Positions 32,821-45,431 of a stretch of DNA of 64,000 nucleotides are shown here, one piece after another. Under the pieces are notes generated by a model that had not been told where the DNA came from, ran no database searches, and was given only the letters and a program-made list of their open reading frames with translations. The stretch comes from Sapria himalayana (Eukaryota > Streptophyta > Magnoliopsida > Malpighiales > Rafflesiaceae): contig JAREIK010009694.1 in assembly GCA_029783825.1 (NCBI GenBank), forward strand, positions 51,614 through 115,613, in the 5' to 3' direction. A program made the position numbers and the translations under genes. Numbering within the stretch: position 1 is the first letter of the stretch; every line of letters starts with the position of its first letter.

Positions 32821-34240
32821 ACTATCTTTCAATATATCTATCTCTATAACTATCTTATCGATCTATCTATAGATCTAACTATCAATCTATAGATCTGACT
32901 ATCCATCTATAGATCTAACTATCGATTGAACTATCTTAATGTATATATATATATATCTATGTATCTATCTGTCTTTTTATCTGTCTATATATCTATGTAT
33001 CATTCTATTTATCTTTCTATTTATCTATCTGTCTATCTAACTATCTTTCTACCTATTTTTTTACATGTCTATCTATCTATTTATCTATCTTTCAGTTTAT
33101 ATATCTATCTTCTATCTATCTGTCTGCTATCTATCTATTTATTTCTCTATATATCTTTCTATATATTTGTCTATCTATCTGCCTATTTATGTGTCTATTT
33201 ATCTATATATAATCAATCTATCTATCTATCGATATATCAATCAATCTGTCTATCTATCTTTATCTCAGTCTGTCTATATATCTATATTTCTTTTTATCTA
33301 TTTATCAATCTATTTGTCTATCTATTTATATATCTATATGTTCATCTGTCTATCTATCTATTTGTCTATCTATCTTTTTATCTATTTATCTATCAATCAT
33401 TTTATCTAGCTTTCTATCTATTTATCTTTCTATCTATTTATCATTCTATATATCTGTCTATCTATTGGTCTATCTATCTATTTATTTATGTGTTTATCAA
33501 TCTATCTAATAATATGTCTTTGATTTTTTTATATATTTGTCTATCTATCTATCTATCTATCTATCTATATATCTAACTAAATAACTATCTTTATATCTAT
33601 TTATTATATAATTATATATCTATCTTTCAATTTTTCTATCTATAAATCTTTTAATCAATTTTCTATCTGGCTATCTATCTATTATATAATTATATATCTA
33701 TCTTTCAATTTTTCTATCTATAAATCTTTTAATCAATTTTCTATCTGTCTATATATTTCACTATCTGTCTATTTATCTATCTATTTGTATATCTATCTTC
33801 TATTTATAAGTTTATCTATATTACTTTTTATCTATAAATATATCTACCTGCCTGTCTATATATCTATATATCTATCTATCTGTCTGTGTCTCTATCTATC
33901 TTTTTATGTATTTATCTGTGTATCTATCTATCTATCTATATATCTATCTATCTGTCTATCTATATTTCTTTCTTTATATATCTTTATGTATATCTATCTA
34001 TCTATGTATATATATGCTTGTCTATATATCTATTTATCTTTCTATCTGTGAATCTATCTATTTATAAATCTACTATATATATCTTGACCTATCTAACTAA
34101 CTATATATATGTCTATATATCAATCAATCATTATTTCTATTGATCTATATGTCTATCTATCTATCTTTCATTCTATCTATGTATATATGTATCGATCTAT
34201 CAATCAATCAATCAATCAATCTATCTATCTAACTATCTGG
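29941..34240 (+). repeat. TCTA satellite block S3
   Basis: About 4.3 kb of degenerate TCTA with frequent TCTG, TTTA, TCAA and ACTA variants. Plus-strand frames stay open for 70-216 codons because TCTA read in threes gives Leu-Ser-Ile-Tyr with no stop, whereas the complement TAGA gives frequent TAG. Embedded are (TA)n runs (for example about 32788-32818) and an ATCTATAGATCTAACTATC repeat near 32860-32920. No gene is present. Confidence 0.95.
33602..33759 (+). repeat. Perfect 79-bp tandem duplication inside S3
   Basis: ATTATATAATTATATATC at 33602 recurs at 33681, followed identically by TATCTTTCAATTTTTCTAT and AAATCTTTTAATCAATTTTC. The near-perfect identity shows a recent event in an otherwise degenerate array. 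Confidence 0.95.
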
Positions 34241-34246
34241 ATTTTG

Positions 34247-34440
34247 AATAACTCTCGCGATTGCAGAAGCGATTTCAGAAGTGATTACAGAAGTTTTCGC
34301 GAAGTTCTCGCAATTGCAGAAGTTCTCGCGATTGCAGGAGTTCTCACGATTGCAGAAATTCTCGCGATTTCATGATTGATAGTTTGAAGTTCTCGCGATT
34401 GCAGAAACGATTTCCTTGGCGATACAGAAGCGATTTCCTG
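34247..34440 (+). repeat. LINE-p 5' leader short tandem repeats (CTCGCGATTGCAG)
   Basis: AGTTCTCGCGATTGCAGAA and variants occur about seven times, many 17-18 bp apart, interleaved with GCGATTTC(A/C)GAAG. LINE-m carries related TTCTCTCGCG words in its leader. The segment is strikingly CpG-rich compared with its surroundings and may hold the element's promoter (inference). Confidence 0.8.
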
Positions 34441-34485
34441 TAAGCTTCCATCCCTGTGCAAAATAAGCTCGATTCGAAGCTGAAA

Positions 34486-35941
34486 ATGGAGCCAATTAGT
34501 TCCCTCTTCACCAAAAAGTCTTTCTCCTACAATATTGATGAACCGGTGGTCCTGTATCCGAAGCTTATCGCGAAAGAATGAACCCCGCCTATAATATTTT
34601 CAAATGAGAAGATGAACAAGCTTGCTGCCCCGTTCAAACACACCCTCGTTGCTAAATTTTCACACGGAAGACCTGATTTTAAAGAGATATATAATTTCGT
34701 TGCTTCCCTAAAACTGCGTGAAAGGGTGAAGATAGCTAACTACGATGGCAAGCACACGTTCCTGCAATTCAGAGAAGAGGATGACTTCCTCAGGGTTTGG
34801 CTCGGAGGAACATGGAGTATAGTGGGCTATCTAATGCGAATCTTCAAGTGGACGCCAGAATTTTCACCATTGGAGGAGTCCTCTTTCACACCGGTATGGT
34901 TTTCATTACCCAAACTCCCCATACATCTGTTTAATAAACAATCTCTCTACTCAATTGCTTGCTGTTTGGGTACTCCTCTTCTACTGGATGAAGCCAGGGC
35001 CATGATAACGAGGCCAAGTATGGCCAGAATATGCGTGGAAATTGATCTCAAGTCTCCCCCTCCTAAGAGGATATGAATAGGCACTGACCTTCCCAATGGT
35101 TTCTGGCAGAAAATTATTCCAGAGGCCTTGCCTTTTTACTGTCTAACTTGCCTTAAACTAGGTCATGGGCAGAATGAATGCATGTTGGGGAAATGGGGAA
35201 AAGGAAATAAGAAGGAAAAAGAAATATGGGTGAAAAGGAGTAGAGGGGAGAACACAAGTGATGAGGTACCAAAAAAGAGTAAAAAATAGGATTTAGAGGA
35301 AGAAGATGCCCGAGTAATAGGAAGAAAGAAGGTTAATGAAGTAGAGGGGGGGAGGTATATGATAGGCTTAGAGAAGGGGGGTAGAATTGAGTGAAGAGGA
35401 AACAGAAATGAGGGAAAAGGGAGAGGAGAGGAGACATGAGAAAGGCCTAGGAAAGAAAAAAGAGAGGAAATTAGAAGGTGGCTTGGATAAAAAAGTGGGT
35501 TTTTGGGGTAGAAAAAGGGGGAAAAGAAAACTCGTTAATTCCTAGAAAGAAGAAGATGGAATTTAGAGGAAAAGTACATTTAGAAGGGAATAGGAAGCCT
35601 TATAATTGGGAGGAGGATTATTTACTTTCGGAAGAAGAGTCGGAGGCGAAAAGTTGGCCTTGCATTAATAATAAAAAAGAGGGAAGTGATCTGAACCATA
35701 ACCTTGTTATGAGGATTTAATATCTTCAAAGCAGGAAACACACAAGGATAGCCTACAAGATAAACAATCAGTGATAGAAAAAATCAAGAAAATGGGAAGA
35801 AGCTTAGAAAAGATAAGTGTACTAAAGAAATTTGAAATTGTGCCGTCCAGCTCAAGTAAGTCCATCAGAAATAGGAAAAAATACAAAAATTTGAAGTATG
35901 AAAGTAAATGCATTACAAGAGCTCAAACTAGGGATACGTAG
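34486..35941 (+). pseudogene. LINE-p ORF1 (DUF4283/zinc-knuckle), disrupted
   Basis: The start MEPISSLFTKKSFSY matches the LINE-m start. A TGA at 34579 falls between KE and TPPIIFS. The DUF4283 block (34612-35076) includes FSHGRP, VWLGGTWSIVGYLMRIFKW and WFSLPKLPIHLF. A TGA at 35074-35076 replaces the Trp of the DKIWIG-type motif. The knuckle CLTCLKLGHGQNEC survives near 35142-35183. Further stops and shifts follow in the Lys/Glu-rich tail, which ends CITRAQTRDT and a TAG at 35939-35941, two bases before the ORF2 ATG. Confidence 0.9.
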
Positions 35942-37578
35942 AGATGTTTAATAGCTTGTTTTGGAATATAAGAGGAGTGGCGAATGCTCTAACGATAAAT
36001 AGAATTAAAAGTTTAATTAAAATCCATAATTTAAAAATTGTCATTCTAGCTGAACCAATGGTGGATAGTAATCAACTAGAGAAATATAAAGAGAAGATCG
36101 GCTTAGATAAGGCTTTCTCAAACCGTAACAGTAAGTTATGGGTTTTGTGGAGAAAGAACGTAGATTTAGAAATAGTTGCAGAAGATGAACAAATAATCAC
36201 TTTTAATTTCCAAGAACAGTCTACAGCTATTTTTTCAGTAGTTTATGCGAAGGGTACGAAGGAGGAAAGAAAACCTTTATGAGAGGAGATGGGGGCTTTT
36301 AGCCGCAAGGAACTCCCCGTGGATAATCGGAAGAGATTTTAACGTGATTAGAAAAATCAATGAGAAAAAGGTGGAAGACAGCCGGATAAGATAGCAATTG
36401 CCCAGTTTAATGAGGCGATTACTAGAGCGAATCTCTTGGAAGCAGACTTCCTAGGATCAAATTACACATGGTGTAATAACTAGAGAAAGAGAGGGGCAAT
36501 TTGGTCAAGGCTAGACAGAGTTCTGTTTAACTCGCAATGGTTGGATAAATTGGGAGGAATAAAGGTGAAACATCTAAATAGAATCTGCTCAGACTATAAC
36601 CCACTCTTGATATCCTTTCGAGAAAGCAAGAGTAGACAAAAAGGTTTTGTCTTTCAAAATATGTGGGGATTGCATAAAGAATATGATAAGATAGTAAGGG
36701 AAACATGGAAAAGTACCTTCTTGGGGAACCCCATACAAATCTTAGCAAAAAAACTACGTAGTTTAAGATGGACTTTGAACAAATGGAATAAGGAGGTATT
36801 CAGAAATTTAAATAAAAAAATTCAGGAAGCTGAACAGGAAGTGACTAGTTTAGAAATAAAATATGAACAAACTTCTAGTCAAGAGGATAGAATAAAATTC
36901 AATAAAGCTAGAGCATAATTGAGACTTAAAATGCATATGGAGGAAGTCTTCTGGAAGCAGAGGGCAAAAGTTAGGCGGCTAAAAGACGGAGATAAAAATA
37001 CAAAATTTTTTAATGCAATGTCAAAAATTAAAATTCAAAAAATTAAAATAAAAGGGTCGAGGTCAATAAATGGTGATTTGATAGAAAAGGAGGATGAGAT
37101 AAAAAATATTTTACATAATCACTTCAAAAACATCTTATGCGGACAAGGCATGGTTAGAAAAAATAAGATAATGGGAAACATTGTAAAAAGAGTTTTAGAA
37201 AAGAAGAACGACCTGCTAGGTGAACCCCTGAAGGAAGAAGAGCTCAAAGAAGCAGTATTTAGTGCTGACAAGGATAGCGCTGCAGGTCTGGATGGCTGGA
37301 ATAATGGCTTCTATCAACTAAGCTGGGATATCATTAAAACTGATCTACTTGTAGCCTTTGAATGGATCTTTGCAGTGCTGAAATTCCAAATCTTGGGCTA
37401 TTTCCTTCATTGTGCTGATACCTAAGAAAGATAACCCGCAGAGGGAGGAGGATTAAGACCAATTAGTTTATGTAATTCTGTCTTTAAAATTTTAACTAAA
37501 ATATTTCTGATTAGAATAAGTAATACTCTCCCTAATACTATATCGCCTGAGCAAGTAGGTTTTGTAAAAAATAGATGG

Positions 37579-38667
37579 ATGGTGGAAAATATAAACTTAG
37601 CATCAGAAATGATGAGAGAAATAGGATCAAAAGTGAGAGGAGGGAATGTTATTTTGAAATTGGATTTGGCTAAAGCCTTTGATAGAGTAGAATGGGATAT
37701 TCTATGTTATCTCATGAGAAGGTTGGGTTTCTCAGAATACTGGATAGATTTGATGTTTAGGTGCGTCTCAAGTGTATGGGTAAAATTATTAGTAAATGGC
37801 CAGGTAAGTGGTGAATTTAAACCAACAAGAGGACTCAGGCAGGGAGACCCTCTCTCCCCTACTTTATTCAATATATACTTAGAACTATTTATAGTTACGT
37901 TAAAAGAGGAAATGAGAAGGGGCAAAATTGTTGCTTTCAAGCAGCCCAGGCATACTCCTTTTGTGAATTGTTTGGCATATGCGGATGATATAATCATCTT
38001 CACAAATGCCGGTAGTAAATCTCTGAAAAATATGATGTTTCTTTTGCAGTCTTTGGAGGAAGAAACAAGACAAACATTGAATACGAAAAATTGTCAATTT
38101 CTCACATCCAAAAACATATCAGAAATTACCTCGCAAAGGATTAGCAGAATCACAGGTTTCACGCAAGAAAAGGGTGCTCTTATATACCTAGGATGCCCTA
38201 TTTATGAAGGAAGGCTGAAGGAGGAATACTTATCATTCATAGTGGATAAGATTAGAAATAAAATCGCGAGTTGGAAGGTGAATCTGTTAAGTATGGCAGG
38301 AAGGATTACACTTATTACACATGTACTCCAGAGTTCCCTAACGCATGTTTTAATGTCCACGCAGCCACCAAAAAGCATAGTTAAAAGAATAGAAAGAGAA
38401 ATGGCAAACTTCTTATGGGGGAAAAAAGAAGGAAAGAATAAGCTTCACTGGAAAAAATGGCAAGATTTATGCTACCCTAAGGAAGAAGGTAGATTAGGTT
38501 TCTCTACTCTAGAAGATATATCTAAAGCATGGGCGTGCAAGAATTGGTGGAGAGTAAAAGAAAATGGGAGTCTATGGGCTGCATATATAAAAGCTAGATA
38601 CGGGCTTGGAGATAAGCCGATTAACTCTAGAAAGGTGTCAAAAAGTTGGAAATTAATGAATAAATAG
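37579..38667 (+). other. Reverse transcriptase core of LINE-p ORF2 (longest open part)
   Basis: 362 codons without interruption, covering RT blocks from the VENINLASEMM region through AFDRVEW, RQGDPLSP, YADD and the thumb-like GCPIYEGRLKEEYL to NFLWGKKEGKNKLHWKKW. All catalytic aspartates are present. This fragment would be the best query for classifying the LINE clade. Confidence 0.9.
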
Positions 38668-39324
38668 AAAAATATAGTAGAAAATCATGCGATTTTGACA
38701 AGTAGAGGATGGAAATGGAAGCTCAATGCTCAAGGTACTTTTACATTAAAGAGAGAAAAAAAATTAGCAAGAAGAAAAAGGCAATCGCAGGATATCTATG
38801 AAAGATTATTGTTAAAAGAGATCCCACAGAAAATTAATATATCTGTGTGGAAACTTCATGCAAAAGTCATACCGGTAGATGAGAATATACAAAGAAAGGG
38901 CATAAAGCTAGCTTCTAGATGTGAATGTTGCAGAAAGGAGATAGAAAGTATTGAGCACTTATTTTCTACAGGTACTATAGCTATTAAATTATGGAGAATG
39001 TTAGAAACAGAAGCAGAAATTAAAACAGAAGCAGGAAAACTATTAGATAGATTAGAAAGTTGGGTTCAAAAGCGCTCCGAGAATAAAATTCTCAAATGGC
39101 TAAGACAATATATTTGCCATATTACGATATGGTGCATATAGAAAGCCAGAAATAAAAGCTATTTTGAGAATATTCCGATGAGCTATGAGAACATTCTAGA
39201 AAAGATTAAAAGAAAAAGCACATTCATAACAGCATGCTACCCGATAAAAATAAAAATAAGGACATTGATGGAAAAAAGGGTTGGGGCCTTTCCACAAGCC
39301 TCATAAAACTACCAGCTATTAAAA

Positions 39325-39831
39325 TTGTTAAGTGGAGAGTCTCTAAAAGACTATCTTATCTTGAATACAGACGGAAGTTTTAAAAGAGACATGGGAGTGG
39401 CAGGAGGTGGAGGAGTAATAAGAAATGAGGAAGGTAGAGTAATTAAGGCATTTACTATGAGAGGAATAGCCTCTTCAGTTTTGCACTCAGAAACAATGGC
39501 TCTATATAAGGGTCTTCAAATTTGCAAAGAAAATGGCTTCAGCAAAATTCAAATTCAGGTAGACTCGAGTCTTTTAGTAGATCTAGTGAAAGATAAAATA
39601 GAGCTATGGAGGTTAGACGAAGATATTAATAAGATTAAAGAATTAGTAATTGAGCTAAAAGGAGAAATAATTCACATATTTAGGGAAGCCAATGCGCTTG
39701 CAGACAAACTAGCAGAGGAAGGTTTGAGGAAAGGTTTTCAAGAATTTAATGAGAATAACATTCCAGATAAGTACAAAGGATTGATAAGACTTGACAAAAT
39801 AGGATTTCCTTATATTAAAGTTCAAAATTAA
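39325..39831 (+). other. RNase H domain of LINE-p ORF2
   Basis: 168 codons with the D-E-D-D set visible in LILNTDGSF, LHSETMALYKGLQ, IQVDSSLLV and REANALADKLA. It ends at FPYIKVQN and a TAA, closely matching the FPYIRTN end of the LINE-m copy. Confidence 0.9.
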
Positions 39832-40829
39832 AAGAATAAAATAAAATTTTAAGAAAACTTATTGAATTTCTTGCTTTGGTATGTGTCTTTGTTTTGTGCG
39901 TTTTGTTGCTCTTTAAAGACAATTGTAGGCGGTGACAAGTCTTAGCAGAAAATTTCTCTAGTCCTGATGAGGGAAAAGAGCCAGCCTAAAGAATGAGAAA
40001 CATTCATAAAAAAAGGAGGCATTGGACAGGATGTCAGTTGATTATGAAGACCTTCTAAAAGAATCTCCAACAGGGAAGCAAAGGTAAGTCGGTAAGGTTA
40101 CAGCCTATATGGTATTGGTTGTATTGGTTTTTTTTGCAGGAAAAGCTGCAAGCACCATAAGGGGGCTTTAGTATTGAGGACAGCTGATTTATATTCTTTA
40201 AATATTGCTTGTAATTTGTTTGTTTTAATATGTAATGAGTTAGAAAATAGCGTCTGTAACTGGATATGTAATGACTTAAAAAATAGAGTCTGTAACTTGA
40301 TATGTAAAGGCGCCAGGATTGTGCATAGGGCAGCATCAAAGACAACTAAAGGGACATTGAGTGAAGCTTCAACAGGTTCACAGAGGTAAGAGAACAATAA
40401 CTGGAATTATGCACAATTTTGTCGTTTTTGGGATGGTAATGATGCAGGAGGAGACTGAATATACACCTCCAAGCTTATGGAATTAACGGGGCAGCTGAAG
40501 GAGACCTGTCATGTAGGGGGGCTCGTACCGAGAAGTTCAAAAAGCATAGTTACTCCTATTCAAAGAGCCAAACAAAGTTATGAAAGCAGGAAAAGACCAT
40601 AAACACAACTTGAATAAAATAGTCCAGAAAATTGCATCAAAATTAGTATATATACTACATAATGCATACTTTAAGAAGAGAGTTAAAAGCATGATTTCAT
40701 AGAGCTAGGTTTTTATTTCTTTTTTGAGAATGGGTGTAAAAGGGAAAAAAGGTAGTATTAGCTTGTACAAATGGTATTCCTCCACCAAAAGAGAGGGCAT
40801 AATAATAATAATACAAACCTTTAAAAAAA
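39832..40829 (+). other. LINE-p 3' region
   Basis: About 1 kb of non-coding sequence ends GTATTCCTCCACC...ATAATAATAATAC...CCTTTAAAAAAA and passes directly into TCTA repeats. Duplicated TGTAACT(T/G)GATATGTAA words lie near 40255-40305. Small overlapping frames here show no domain. Confidence 0.7.
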
Positions 40830-41402
40830 TCTATTTATCTATCTATCTATTAGTTTATCTATTTTTGAATCTATCTATCTACTGATCTATCTATTTATCA
40901 AGTTATCTATCTGTCTATCTTTCTATCTATCTGTCTTTTGATCTATATATTGATCTATCAATCTTTATTTCTATATATATATATATAGATTTTTATTTAA
41001 CTTTACATTTAATAGTCTATCTTTCTATCTATTAATCTATCTATCTATTTCTATCTATCTTTCTATCTATATGTATATCTATCAGTCTATCTATGTATCT
41101 ATTTGTATATCTATCTTTCTATTTATCTGTCTATCTATCTAATATTCTATCTATATATGTGTCAATCTTTGTATCTATCTATCTGTCTATAAATTAATTT
41201 GATTTATATATATATATATATATCTATCTATATATTTATCTGAATATCTTCATGAATAATGATCTATCAATCTATCTGTCAATGTATGTGTCTATCAATG
41301 TGCCTAGCTATATATTTAAATGTTTGTCTATATATCTATCTATATGTCGATCTATCGATGTCTATCTATCAATCAACCTATCAATCTAAATATCAATCTT
41401 TC

Positions 41403-41439
<37 letters not shown>

Positions 41440-44400
41440 TTGTGTGTGTATCTATATATATCTATGTGTCTATCTATTTGTCTATCTATCTGTCTATATA
41501 ACTATGTATCTTTCTATCTATCAATCTAACTATCAATCAATCATACTATCTATCTATCTGTCTGTCTATCTATATTTTTATCTATCCGTCTGTCTATCTA
41601 TCTATCTGTCTGTCTATCTATCTGTTTATCTAGCTATCTATCTATCTATATATCTGTCTATCTTTCTATCAATCAATCTATCTATCTTTCTACCAATCAA
41701 TCAATCAATCAATCTATCTATCTATCTTTCTTTCTATCTATATGTCTATCTATCTGTTTATCAATCATTCTATATATCTGTCTGTCTGTCTATCTATCTA
41801 TATTTCTTTCTATCTATCTTGCTAATTATTTATCTTGTTGTCTATCTATATGTCTATTTATCTATCTATCTTTCATTCGGTTTATTTATCTTTTTATCTA
41901 TCTATCTATCTGTCAATCAATCTTCCAATCTATCTATCTTACTATAATCTTTCTTTTAATCTATCTACCTAATTTTTGTGTATCAATCTGTCTAATAATC
42001 TATCTTTTTGTCTATCTATCTAACTATCTATTTTTTTCCTATCTATATTTATATATTTCTATCAATCTATCAATCTATCAATATATCTATCATTCATTCT
42101 GTATATCAAACTATCTTTCAATCTGACTATCTTTCAATCTATCTATTAATCTCTATCTATCTCTCTATCTATCTATATATCTGTATATCTATCTTTCTTT
42201 CTATCTATTTTTCTATCTATCATTGTGTCTATTTATTTATCTATCTATCTATATATCTGTCAATCTACGTGTCTATCTGTCTCTCTATCTATTTGTCTTT
42301 CTATCTGACTATTAATAAATCTATCTAACTGTCTATCTTTCCTGTCTATCTTTCCTGTCTATCTCTCTCTTTATTTGACTCTCTCTTTATCTATCTATTT
42401 ATATATCTATATTTCTGTCTGTCTATCTATCTATCTATCTGTATGTAAAAATATCTTTCTTTCTTTCTTTCTACATGTCTATCCATCTATTTATCTATTT
42501 ATTTATCATTCTATCTATCTATTTATCTATTTGTCTATTTATATGTCTATATATCTATCTAACTTTCTTTCTATCTATTTATCTATATATCTATCTTTTA
42601 ATCTAGTTGTGTATCTATCTGTCTATCTATCTTTCTTTCAATATATTTGTCTATCTATATGTCTATTTATTTATATATCTATCTATTTTAGGTCTATCTA
42701 TCTATCTGCCTATGAATTTTTGTATCAATTAGTCTATAAATCAATCTATCTCTCTATTAATCAATCTATCTATCAATATATCAATTTATCTATCAATCAA
42801 TTTATCTATCAGTCTATCTTACTATCTATAAATCATTCTACTATCTATTTATCTATCTATTTGTCTGTCTATCTATCTATTAGCCTATATATATATATTT
42901 ATCATTCAAACTATGGATCTAACTATCTTTTTATATGTATGTCTTTCTATCAATCTATTTTTATGTCTAACTATCTATCTATCTTTCTCTCTATCTATCA
43001 TTTTATCTATTTCTCTATCTAACTTACTATATATATATATATATCTATCTATTTGTTTATCTAACTATCTATCTTTCTAAATATCTATCTATATATTATT
43101 CTATCTATCTTTCTATCAATATGTCTATCTATTAGTTTATCTATGTTTCTATCTATCCACCTATTTACTAATCTATCTATCTATCTGTCTATCTATCTAT
43201 CTAACTATCTGCCTATCTATCTATCTATATATCAGTTTATATATCTAGTTTCTATCTATCTTTATTTCTATATCTTTATCTATATATCTATCTATGTATT
43301 TGTCAATCAATCTGTCTATTTATCTAAATAACTAACTATCTATCTTTCTATCTATCTGCCTATCTTTCTATGAATCAATCTGTCTAATAATCTATCTACC
43401 TTTTGGTCTGTATATCTTTCTATCTATCTATATATCTATCTATCTTTTTTCTATATCTAACTATCTATAAATATATCCATCTTTCTATCTAACTATTAAT
43501 CTATCTATTTGTCTCTTTATCTATCTATATATATGTCTATGTATCTTTATGTCTTTCTATTTGTCTATCTATCTATCTATCTATCTGTCTGTCTCTATGT
43601 CTGTCTATCTATCTATCTATCTATTTAACTGTATATTTGTCGATCTGTCTATCTATCTGTCTATCTATCTATCTTTTAATAAATCTATCTAACTATCAAT
43701 CTTTCTTGTCTATCTCTATCTTTATTTAACTACCTATCTATCTATTTATAAATCGATCTATCTATCTATCTCTATCTATTTATCTATCTATCAAAATATT
43801 GATCTATCTATCTATCTATCTATCTACATGTCTATCTATCTATTTATTTATTTATCTATCTATCTATCTATTTGACTGTCAATCTATTTATCTATCTATT
43901 CATGTTTCTATCTATTTGTCTATCTAAATGTCTATATATTTATCTACTTTCTTTCTATCTATTTATATATCTATCTATATGACAATCTATCTGTCTATCT
44001 ATTTGTCTCTCTATCTATCTATTTTTCAATATATCTCTTTAATTATGTCTTTATATATATATATATATATCCATCTATCTATTTATCTATAGGTCTATCT
44101 ATCTATTTATCTATCTATAGGTCTATCTATCTATCTATTTATCTATCTATAGGTCTATCTATCTATCTATAGGCCTATCTATCTATCTATCTATTATCTA
44201 TCTGCCTATAAATTTGGCTATCAATCAGTCTTTCAATTAGTCTATAAATCAATCTATCTCTCTATCAGTCTATCTATTTATCTATCTATTTATATATCTT
44301 TCTATCTTTCTATATATATATATATATATATCTATCTATTTGTCTGTCTATCTATATATATATCTATCTATATGTCTATCAATCTGTATATAGATTTGTC

Positions 44401-44493
44401 TATCTATCTAAATATCTATCTATATGTTTATCTATCTATTTATTTATTTATCTATCTGTCTATCTATCTATCTGTTATCTATCTATTTGTATC

Positions 44494-44538
<45 letters not shown>

Positions 44539-44545
44539 TTTGTAT

Positions 44546-44586
<41 letters not shown>

Positions 44587-45328
44587 TATCTACATATCAA
44601 AATATCTATCAATCTATCAATCTATTAGTCTATCTAACTATCTATATATCTTTCTACCTTATATTTATTTATCTATCTATCTATATGTTTGTCTATCAAT
44701 CTATCTATTAGTCTATCTATATATCTATTAGTCAATCAATCTATCTCTATCTATCTAATTATATGTCTATCAATCTTTCGATCTATTTATATGTCCAACT
44801 ATTTATTTATCTTTCTCTCTACTATCTTTCTATCTATTTCTCAATCTAACTAACTATCTATCTATATATCTATTTTTTATCTAACTGTCTATCTATCTAT
44901 ATATTATTCTATCTTTCTATCTATATGTCTATCTATTTGTCTATCTATGTTTCTATCTACCCACATATTTACCAATCTATCTGTCTATCTATCTATCTGT
45001 CTGCCTATCTATTTTTCACCTATCTTTATTTCTATCTCTCTATCTATATGTCTATCTATCTATCTATTTATCTATTTGTCATTCAATCAATCAATCTATT
45101 TATCTTTCTATCTATATATCTACCTATCTTTTTATGTATTAATCTATCTAATAATCTGTCTATAATGTTATCTATCTATCAATCATTCAATCTACCCGTC
45201 TATATATCTATTTATCTTTCTCTATATCTAACTATCTATTTATTTGTCTATCTTTCTATTTATCTATTAAACTTTCTATCTATCTATCTATATGTCTGTC
45301 TGTCTGTTTATATATCTCTCTATATATT

Positions 45329-45379
<51 letters not shown>

Positions 45380-45431
45380 GTCTGTCTATCTATTTGTCTG
45401 TCTATCTATCTATCTATCTATCTACTTATTT
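40830..45431 (+). repeat. TCTA satellite block S4
   Basis: About 4.6 kb of degenerate TCTA with (TG)n at 41419-41449 and (TA)n runs near 41211-41222, 44556-44583 and 45330-45376. Positions about 42690-43330 and 44200-45100 align in the same order at an offset of about 1.5-1.8 kb (for example AATTAGTCTATAAATCAATC and TATATATTATTCTATC ... GTTTCTATCTA(T/C)CCAC), so the block contains a large higher-order duplication. Confidence 0.93.
44075..44185 (+). repeat. TCTATAGG-marked tandem units within S4
   Basis: CTATCTATAGGTCTATCTAT recurs four times (GG near 44092, 44120, 44152 and 44172, the last as AGGCC). It is a locally homogenised variant of the satellite. Confidence 0.85.

Larger units (their letters stand above)
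35944..39831 (+). pseudogene. LINE-p ORF2 (endonuclease-RT-RNase H), disrupted
   Basis: The endonuclease starts MFNSLFWNIRGVANALTINR and keeps the catalytic-site Glu (ILAEPM), but IIGRDFNVIR replaces GGDFN and SDYNP replaces SDHSP. There are stops after KTL-like positions and WCNN. The RT is open from 37579 to 38667: KLDLAKAFDRVEWD, RGLRQGDPLSP, CLAYADDIIIF (YADD at 37978-37989) and IYLGCPIYEGRLKEEYL. A frameshift near 37440 removes part of the DYRPISL block. A stop at 38665 splits off the zinc-binding segment (38695-39141, SRCECC). RNase H is open at 39325-39831. No single full frame exists. Confidence 0.93.
34241..40829 (+). mobile_element. L1-type LINE with RNase H, plus-strand copy (LINE-p)
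   Basis: About 6.6 kb between satellite blocks S3 and S4, with the same domain order as LINE-m: a repetitive 5' leader, ORF1 (34486-35941), ORF2 (35944-39831), a 3' region of about 1 kb, a short (AAT)n-like stretch and the terminal CCTTTAAAAAAA. Stops and frameshifts occur in both ORFs. The two LINEs point toward the satellite in opposite directions with their 5' ends facing each other. Target duplications cannot be resolved within the repeat. Confidence 0.93.

Noticed and set aside
30118..34375. Many long plus-strand reading frames rich in Ser, Ile, Tyr and Leu
   Set aside because: They are forced by TCTA repeats, which lack stops in all plus frames. Composition and period match the repeat and no domain is present.
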